DNA from: an uncultured Eubacterium sp.
GTDB lineage: Bacteria; Bacillota; Clostridia; Oscillospirales; Acutalibacteraceae
DNA: 64,000 bases
Assembly: GCF_934561735.1 (NCBI RefSeq)
Contig: NZ_CAKTGT010000004.1
Coordinates: 81,042 to 145,041 of the forward strand
Direction: 5' to 3'
Below, piece by piece: positions 62,328 through 64,000 of this stretch. The first letter of the stretch is position 1; the number at the start of each line of letters is the position of its first letter. A program made the translations under genes and the position numbers. The notes under the pieces are model-generated. The model was not told the DNA's origin. It did no database searches and saw only the letters and a list, made by a program, of their open reading frames with translations.

Positions 62328-63323
62328 TCAATCCAAACTTATTTTATCTATTGCTTCAAGTTCTTCAGAAGAAAACGAAGTGTTTTGAATAGCTTTGATA
62401 TTATCAAGAATTTGTGACGGCTTTGATGCTCCGATTAAAACAGAAGTAACCGCACCGTCCTTGAGCACCCACGCAAGAGCTGTTTCGGCAAGAGTTTGAC
62501 CTCTTTGCTCCGCAATTTTTGACAATGCCTTGATTTTTGCAATTTTTTCATCGGTTATCGCCGACTGCTTCAAAAATCTGCTGTCTTTTGCAACCCTGCT
62601 GTCGCTCGGAATGCCGTTTAAATACCTGTTTGTGAGAAGCCCCTGTGCAAGAGGACTGAAAGCAATTATGCCTTTTTTGAGTTCAACCGCAGTTTGCTTT
62701 AAGCCGTTATTCTCTATGGTTCTGTCAAAAATCGAATATCTGTTTTGATTGATGACAAACGGACATTTCAGGTCGGTAAGTATTTTACACGCCTTTTCCA
62801 AATTTTCGCCGTCGTAATTTGAAACGCCTACATAAAGTGCCTTGCCGCTTTGAACCGCTGTTGCAAGTGCACCCATGGTTTCTTCAAGCGGAGTTTCGGG
62901 GTCAAGACAATGATGATAAAAAATATCCACATAATCAAGGCCCATACGCTGCAAACTTTGGTCAAGACTTGCAAGAAGATATTTGCGACTGCCGTTTCTG
63001 CAACCGTAAGGTCCTTGCCACATCTCATAGCCTGCCTTGGTGCTGATTATCATTTCATCACGGTAAGCCTTCATTTCCTGATTTAAGATTTTGCCAAAAT
63101 TTTTCTCGGCACTTCCCGGTTCGGGACCGTAATTATTTGCAAGGTCAAAGTGGGTAATACCGTTGTCAAAAGCGGTAAAGCACAAATCCTTCATATTTGA
63201 ATAAAGGCAATTATCGCCGAAATTATGCCAAAATCCGAATGACACGGCAGGGAGTTTTAATCCGCTGTTGCCGCATCTGTTATAAACCATAGTATCGTAT
63301 CTTTTTTCACTTGCTGTATACAT
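62328..63323 (-). CDS. Aldo/keto reductase
   Basis: NADPH-dependent reductase of the YghZ/Kv-beta-like group. It has 331 residues forming a TIM barrel. The catalytic tyrosine is in FDLANNYGPEPGSAEKNFG, the lysine in ISTKAGYEMWQGPYGCRNGSR (this block with GPYG is specific to the YghZ-type subgroup), and the histidine in DIFYHHCLDPETPLEETMG. NADP-binding residues lie near the end (SVLIGASKPSQILDN). It follows the small InlB-repeat gene by 18 nt. Confidence 0.94.
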   Translation of the reverse strand: MYTASEKRYDTMVYNRCGNSGLKLPAVSFGFWHNFGDNCLYSNMKDLCFTAFDNGITHFDLANNYGPEPGSAEKNFGKILNQEMKAYRDEMIISTKAGYEMWQGPYGCRNGSRKYLLASLDQSLQRMGLDYVDIFYHHCLDPETPLEETMGALATAVQSGKALYVGVSNYDGENLEKACKILTDLKCPFVINQNRYSIFDRTIENNGLKQTAVELKKGIIAFSPLAQGLLTNRYLNGIPSDSRVAKDSRFLKQSAITDEKIAKIKALSKIAEQRGQTLAETALAWVLKDGAVTSVLIGASKPSQILDNIKAIQNTSFSSEELEAIDKISLD

Positions 63324-63341
63324 ATAACCGTTCTCCGTTAA

Positions 63342-63710
63342 TTATTTCTTTGCCCAACCCGAATACAAAGTTAAGCTGTCGCTGACTGTATCTTTGTTGA
63401 CATCAAACCGATTTGTGCAATCCTTATCGGTGTACCATCCGGTAAAGGTGTAACCCTCTTTTACCGGATTTTCATCCACATCGACAAGTTGACCGTACAT
63501 AACCTTTTGACTGTCTATTTGAGAGCCGCCGTCTGTATTGAATGTGACAGTGAAGCCTGCATGACTTACCGCAAAAATCATACAGGCGATAAGAACGATA
63601 ATACCTATAAGAATGAGCTTGTCGGCGGTTTTTACCGACATTTTGACATTTCGGTAAAGTCCTCCGGGCTTTCTTTCCGTATTCAAATTCATTGTATTGT
63701 TTTCATTCAT
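63342..63710 (-). CDS. Small membrane protein with one InlB B-repeat (Listeria-Bacteroides repeat)
   Basis: 122 residues from ATG 63710. A cytoplasmic start, one helix (LILIGIIVLIACMIFAVSHA), then a single beta-grasp-like repeat: FTVTFNTDGGSQIDSQKVMY, EGYTFTGWYTDKDCTNRFD, and SLTLYSGWAKK, which is the family consensus. Such repeats usually occur in multiples in large surface proteins; here one copy is tethered directly to the membrane. It sits between a sugar permease gene and an aldo/keto reductase. Confidence 0.85.
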   Translation of the reverse strand: MNENNTMNLNTERKPGGLYRNVKMSVKTADKLILIGIIVLIACMIFAVSHAGFTVTFNTDGGSQIDSQKVMYGQLVDVDENPVKEGYTFTGWYTDKDCTNRFDVNKDTVSDSLTLYSGWAKK

Positions 63711-63734
63711 ATTTTTCACTGCCTTTCAGGGGGA

Positions 63735-63762
63735 TTTATAACGCTTGCTTTGACACAGACAA
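63735..63762 (-). promoter_or_regulatory. Possible promoter upstream of the InlB-repeat gene
   Basis: On the minus strand TTGTCT (63757-63762), 16 nt, TATAAA (63735-63740), in the 83-nt gap after the permease gene. It is an imperfect match. Confidence 0.4.
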
Positions 63763-63793
63763 AACTGTTCTCCACAAGATTTTAACAAATAAT

Positions 63794-64000
63794 TTATCTG
63801 CGTGCAAGATATTTACGCATATCAATTGCACAAGCCACGAGAATGATTACACCCTTGATGATATAAAGCATATTTGCCGATACCGAGAGGAAATTAAGTC
63901 CTGCAAAGATAATCTGCAAAAGAAGTACGCCGATTACGATACCGCTGATTTTACCTGTACCGCCTACAAACGATACACCGCCGATTACGCAAGCCGCAAT
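63794..64000 (-). CDS. Sugar ABC transporter permease, C-terminal end (MglC/RbsC type)
   Basis: The last 68 codons of a permease whose 5' part lies outside the window. The visible residues include AACVIGGVSFVGGTGKISG, IVIGVLLLQIIFAGLNFLSV and SANMLYIIKGVIILVACAID, then a short basic end. This is the conserved C-terminus of the branched-chain-like sugar permeases of the ribose/galactose import family. MglC is likeliest by pattern, and galK in the window would fit, but the sugar cannot be fixed from the fragment. Confidence 0.88.
   Translation of the reverse strand: MAACVIGGVSFVGGTGKISGIVIGVLLLQIIFAGLNFLSVSANMLYIIKGVIILVACAIDMRKYLARR

Noticed and set aside
1..64000. CRISPR arrays, tRNA or rRNA genes, insertion sequences, prophage genes
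   Set aside because: No regularly spaced direct repeats, no cloverleaf-like segments, no transposase, integrase or phage structural genes were recognised on either strand.

Overview
This 64 kb window is a piece of a low- to mid-GC Gram-positive chromosome, most likely an anaerobic gut-type member of Clostridia close to Ruminococcaceae/Oscillospiraceae. This rests on the GlgC/GlgD glycogen pair, the LL-diaminopimelate aminotransferase route, SepF plus DivIVA, strong AAGGAGG-type ribosome sites, near-consensus sigma-A promoters with 16-18 bp spacers, and the miaB-ymcA/ylbF-mutS-mutL-miaA gene order known from Firmicutes. No rRNA, tRNA, CRISPR array, prophage or insertion sequence was seen. The window is densely coding.

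Layout. 1-1145: end of a frameshifted VanZ-like gene. 1217-7059 (minus): glycogen operon glgB-glgC-glgD-glgA. 7394-12202 (plus): degenerate-receiver ANTAR regulator, dapF, dapL, purC, purB. 12290-28550 (minus): a long close-packed run miaB-ylbF/ymcA-mutS-mutL-miaA-HlyD-like-yggS-sepF-divIVA-ileS-lspA-rluD-HAD phosphatase, combining tRNA modification, mismatch repair, division-site proteins and lipoprotein processing. 28775-30304 (plus): malQ. 30358-38740 (minus): aromatic operon tyrA-aroB-aroA-aroC-pheA, followed by a VTT membrane protein, galK and a diacylglycerol-kinase-like gene. 38914-44891 (minus): a 1934-residue secreted protein and a 49-residue peptide gene. 45482-49072 (plus): argG, argH, a hexapeptide acyltransferase. 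49120-52531 (minus): five unrecognised genes, mostly membrane proteins, one of which looks like a sortase fold that has lost its catalytic residues. 52747-57370 (plus): ddl, a YwiB/DUF1934 gene, argS, an orphan radical SAM protein. 57432-63710: ybaK-type deacylase, NSS transporter, azlC-azlD, merR, zinc-dependent phospholipase C-like gene, aldo/keto reductase, a small InlB-repeat membrane protein. The right edge cuts an MglC/RbsC-type sugar permease.

Functionally the genes support storage-glucan synthesis and turnover (glg, malQ), chorismate, phenylalanine and tyrosine synthesis, lysine/peptidoglycan DAP synthesis, purine and arginine synthesis, and core maintenance. Most transcription units are bounded by recognisable promoters, and all six convergent gene pairs share one symmetrical hairpin that can terminate both strands.

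The parts least explained by known biology are the 49120-52531 membrane cluster (two paralogous four-helix membrane proteins around a cytoplasmic protein and a pseudo-sortase) and the giant secreted protein with its downstream acidic peptide. Smaller curiosities are the frameshifted VanZ gene, the receiver domain lacking its phosphorylation site, the six-cysteine tail of the YlbF/YmcA protein, and a family of short palindromic repeats with conserved outer arms and varying inner arms.
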